Of a stretch of 14,743 nt of DNA, positions 14,091 through 14,743 are shown piece by piece. The DNA lies in assembly GCA_000961805.1 (NCBI GenBank), contig LADV01000267.1, forward strand, positions 1 through 14,743, written 5' to 3'. Source of the DNA: Peptococcaceae bacterium BRH_c23. Lineage in GTDB: Bacteria > Bacillota_B > Desulfitobacteriia > Desulfitobacteriales > Desulfitobacteriaceae. The notes below the pieces were generated by a model. It saw only the letters and a program-made list of their open reading frames with translations. It ran no database searches and was not told the DNA's origin. Both the position numbers and the translations under genes were made by a program. Each line of letters begins with the position of its first letter. The first letter of the stretch is position 1.

Positions 14091-14112
14091 TTTTACGATC
14101 TGTTTCCTTTTT
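14072..14112. terminator. Strong bidirectional terminator
   Basis: GAAACGGATCG (14077-14087) pairs with CGATCTGTTTC (14096-14106) with one mismatch across an 8-nt loop. It is flanked by A5 on the left and CTTTTT on the right, so either strand has stem plus U-tract. No complete gene ends at it, which suggests it outlived a deleted neighbour. Confidence 0.65.
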
Positions 14113-14252
14113 ATATGGCAATTTAGAGCTATTATATCATGTCCCTTATTACCACATAATATCACATGGCCGAACTAAGCAGAAGTAGGCTACCAGGAAT
14201 ACAATAGTTGGAGATAATTTATGGTTAATAGTTTAAGTAAAGGAGTAGCATT

Positions 14253-14336
14253 ATGGAATTAATCAGTGTAAGAAAATATAAAGACGATTTGCCCCTCCAT
14301 ACCATTAACAGGATTAGAAATATTCTAAACGAATGA
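14253..14336 (+). pseudogene. YcaO-like protein, N-terminal remnant (27 aa)
   Basis: ATG at 14253, with AAAGGAG 9 nt upstream, opens a 27-residue frame ending at TGA 14334-14336. The peptide contains RKYKDDLPLHTINRIRNILN, which resembles the N-terminus of clostridial YcaO-domain proteins (a KYKD-x-x-P-x-x-TI-x-RI motif followed by an IL-N helix). The ATP-binding YcaO core that should follow is missing; the next bases hold stops and a weak hairpin. The intact start signal and abrupt loss suggest a truncated gene. It could instead be a short genuine peptide gene. The similarity is from memory. Confidence 0.4.
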
Positions 14337-14366
14337 TAGTGTATGTACAATAAGGTACAGGAGTGA

Positions 14367-14394
14367 CAAACCTGAAAGGAGTTTGGGATTTTTG
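14367..14394 (+). terminator. Weak hairpin-plus-T-run after the YcaO-like remnant
   Basis: CAAAC (14367-14371) and GTTTG (14381-14385) form a short stem that can be extended by CT/AG. GGATTTTTG follows, so it has a possible terminator shape on the plus strand. Confidence 0.35.
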
Positions 14395-14418
14395 ATTGCC
14401 ATTTTTAACTTTAAGTGT

Positions 14419-14466
14419 TTATTCTTCTTTCCAGATAGGAACTTTAGCTAAAATTCCAAGCCAACA
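14419..14466 (-). pseudogene. 3' exon of the intron: MoaE-like C-terminal tail
   Basis: Immediately downstream of the intron 3' end, the minus strand reads in one frame CWLGILAKVPIWKEE and then TAA (14419-14421). The end LAKVPIWKEE resembles the conserved C-terminus of the large subunit of molybdopterin synthase (MoaE, often VPIWKKE). If so, the intron has interrupted a moaE gene near its end. Only 15 codons are visible, so this is tentative. Confidence 0.35.
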
Positions 14467-14499
14467 ATAGAGTAGGGGCGATTACTCGCCCCTCTCACG

Positions 14500-14531
14500 G
14501 AACCGTGCATGCGGACCATCGCACACGGCTC
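14500..14531 (-). ncRNA. Group II intron domain V
   Basis: This is a 32-nt catalytic hairpin. Eight base pairs form the lower helix, with one G-U wobble. A two-nucleotide bulge on the 3' side and a four-pair upper helix complete the arrangement diagnostic of domain V. The capping loop (ATGGTC) is not the usual GAAA tetraloop. Confidence 0.8.
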
Positions 14532-14536
14532 TTCCA

Positions 14537-14743
14537 TCAGTTCGCCTTTTTAGCACAAAGATTTTCGTAAACACCTAACAGACTGACAAAACCAATCTTT
14601 TCAAACCATTTAAGGTCAAGGGCTGCATGAACCATTTGACACGCCGAATTCCGCCACCTAGTCATGGACAAGCTTAACATCTTGTCCTTTTTCCATCCTT
14701 TGCGCATTAGGATAGACCAAATACGGCGTGGATTGCGCCAACT
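14537..14743 (-). CDS. ltrA: Group II intron reverse transcriptase/maturase, C-terminal fragment
   Basis: The frame is open from the right edge for 68 residues to TGA (14537-14539). It contains SWRNPRRIWSILMRKGWKK and ends LDLKWFEKIGFVSLLGVYE plus a short basic tail. A Trp/Arg-rich stretch followed by a final (K/Q)-x-GFVSLL-x-x-YE helix is typical of the C-terminal end of intron-encoded proteins. The RT and maturase X domains lie outside the window. It stops 5 nt before domain V, as expected for an ORF lying in domain IV. Confidence 0.75.
   Translation of the reverse strand, partial: SWRNPRRIWSILMRKGWKKDKMLSLSMTRWRNSACQMVHAALDLKWFEKIGFVSLLGVYENLCAKKAN

Larger units (their letters stand above)
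14467..14743 (-). mobile_element. Group II intron, 3' part (maturase end, domains V and VI)
   Basis: This is a retroelement intron read on the minus strand and entering from the right edge. Domain V is at 14500-14531. The lower helix GAGCCGTG/CACGGTTC is intact, with the AGC catalytic triad, a 2-nt TG bulge and an upper TGCG/CGCA helix. Domain VI follows: GGGGCGA-GTAA-TCGCCCC with a bulged A near TACTC as branch point. The 3' end would be CTCTAT at 14467, obeying the AY rule. Together with the reading frame for the maturase C-terminus just upstream, this identifies the element securely. Its 5' end and most of the maturase are outside the window. Confidence 0.85.

Noticed and set aside
13930..14121. 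Minus-strand 63-aa open frame starting MPYKKETDRKKP
   Set aside because: It runs through the terminator hairpin and is out of phase with the SGNH motif that shows real similarity. It has no recognisable domain.

Overview
The window looks like a chromosomal segment of a low-to-moderate GC, Gram-positive, spore-forming anaerobe of the Clostridia, most like Desulfosporosinus or Desulfitobacterium. That placement is inferred. It rests on strong GGAGG-type ribosome binding sites with frequent GTG starts, a lipoprotein ZnuA, a CooT-type nickel protein, a spore-type manganese catalase, a LytS/LytR-controlled CstA transporter and an AmmeMemoRadiSam locus. I see no tRNA, rRNA, CRISPR array or prophage module.

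Left part (1-4948), metal handling. A partial iron-complex/cobalamin-type ABC ATPase enters from the left edge and lacks a recognisable start codon. A complete zinc importer operon, znuA-znuC-znuB, follows on the minus strand. It is divergent from a Fur-family regulator, probably Zur, on the plus strand. Zur is followed by a CooT-like small nickel-binding protein and by a TrmO/TsaA-family protein with a long histidine-rich tail. The block therefore combines zinc import, zinc sensing, a nickel protein and a tRNA-modification-type enzyme with a built-in metal-binding tail.

Middle part (4949-10846), stress and carbon signalling. A structured spacer and a 23-bp-arm bidirectional terminator separate trmO from a convergent manganese catalase. 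The next minus-strand block, read in transcription order, is a lytS-type sensor kinase, a lytR-type LytTR response regulator, a CstA/BtsT-type transporter and a small HesB/CC-motif protein. By analogy with E. coli BtsSR/YpdAB this is a two-component-controlled, probably pyruvate-like, uptake system. The cstA leader holds a direct repeat suited to LytTR binding and a long hairpin that pairs its Shine-Dalgarno sequence.

Right part (10847-14743). A stand-alone Fic-fold protein carries the inhibitory S-x3-E-G motif but has Gln in place of the catalytic His. It converges, with a 4-nt stop-codon overlap, on an AmmeMemoRadiSam pair: a Memo-AMMECR1 fusion and its radical SAM partner. The last kilobase is decayed or mobile. 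It holds an SGNH-hydrolase remnant, a strong bidirectional terminator, a YcaO-like N-terminal remnant, and the 3' end of a group II intron (maturase C-terminus, domains V and VI). The 3' exon reads like the tail of a molybdopterin synthase gene. An 18-bp sequence is shared between the 6.1-kb and 13.9-kb spacers.
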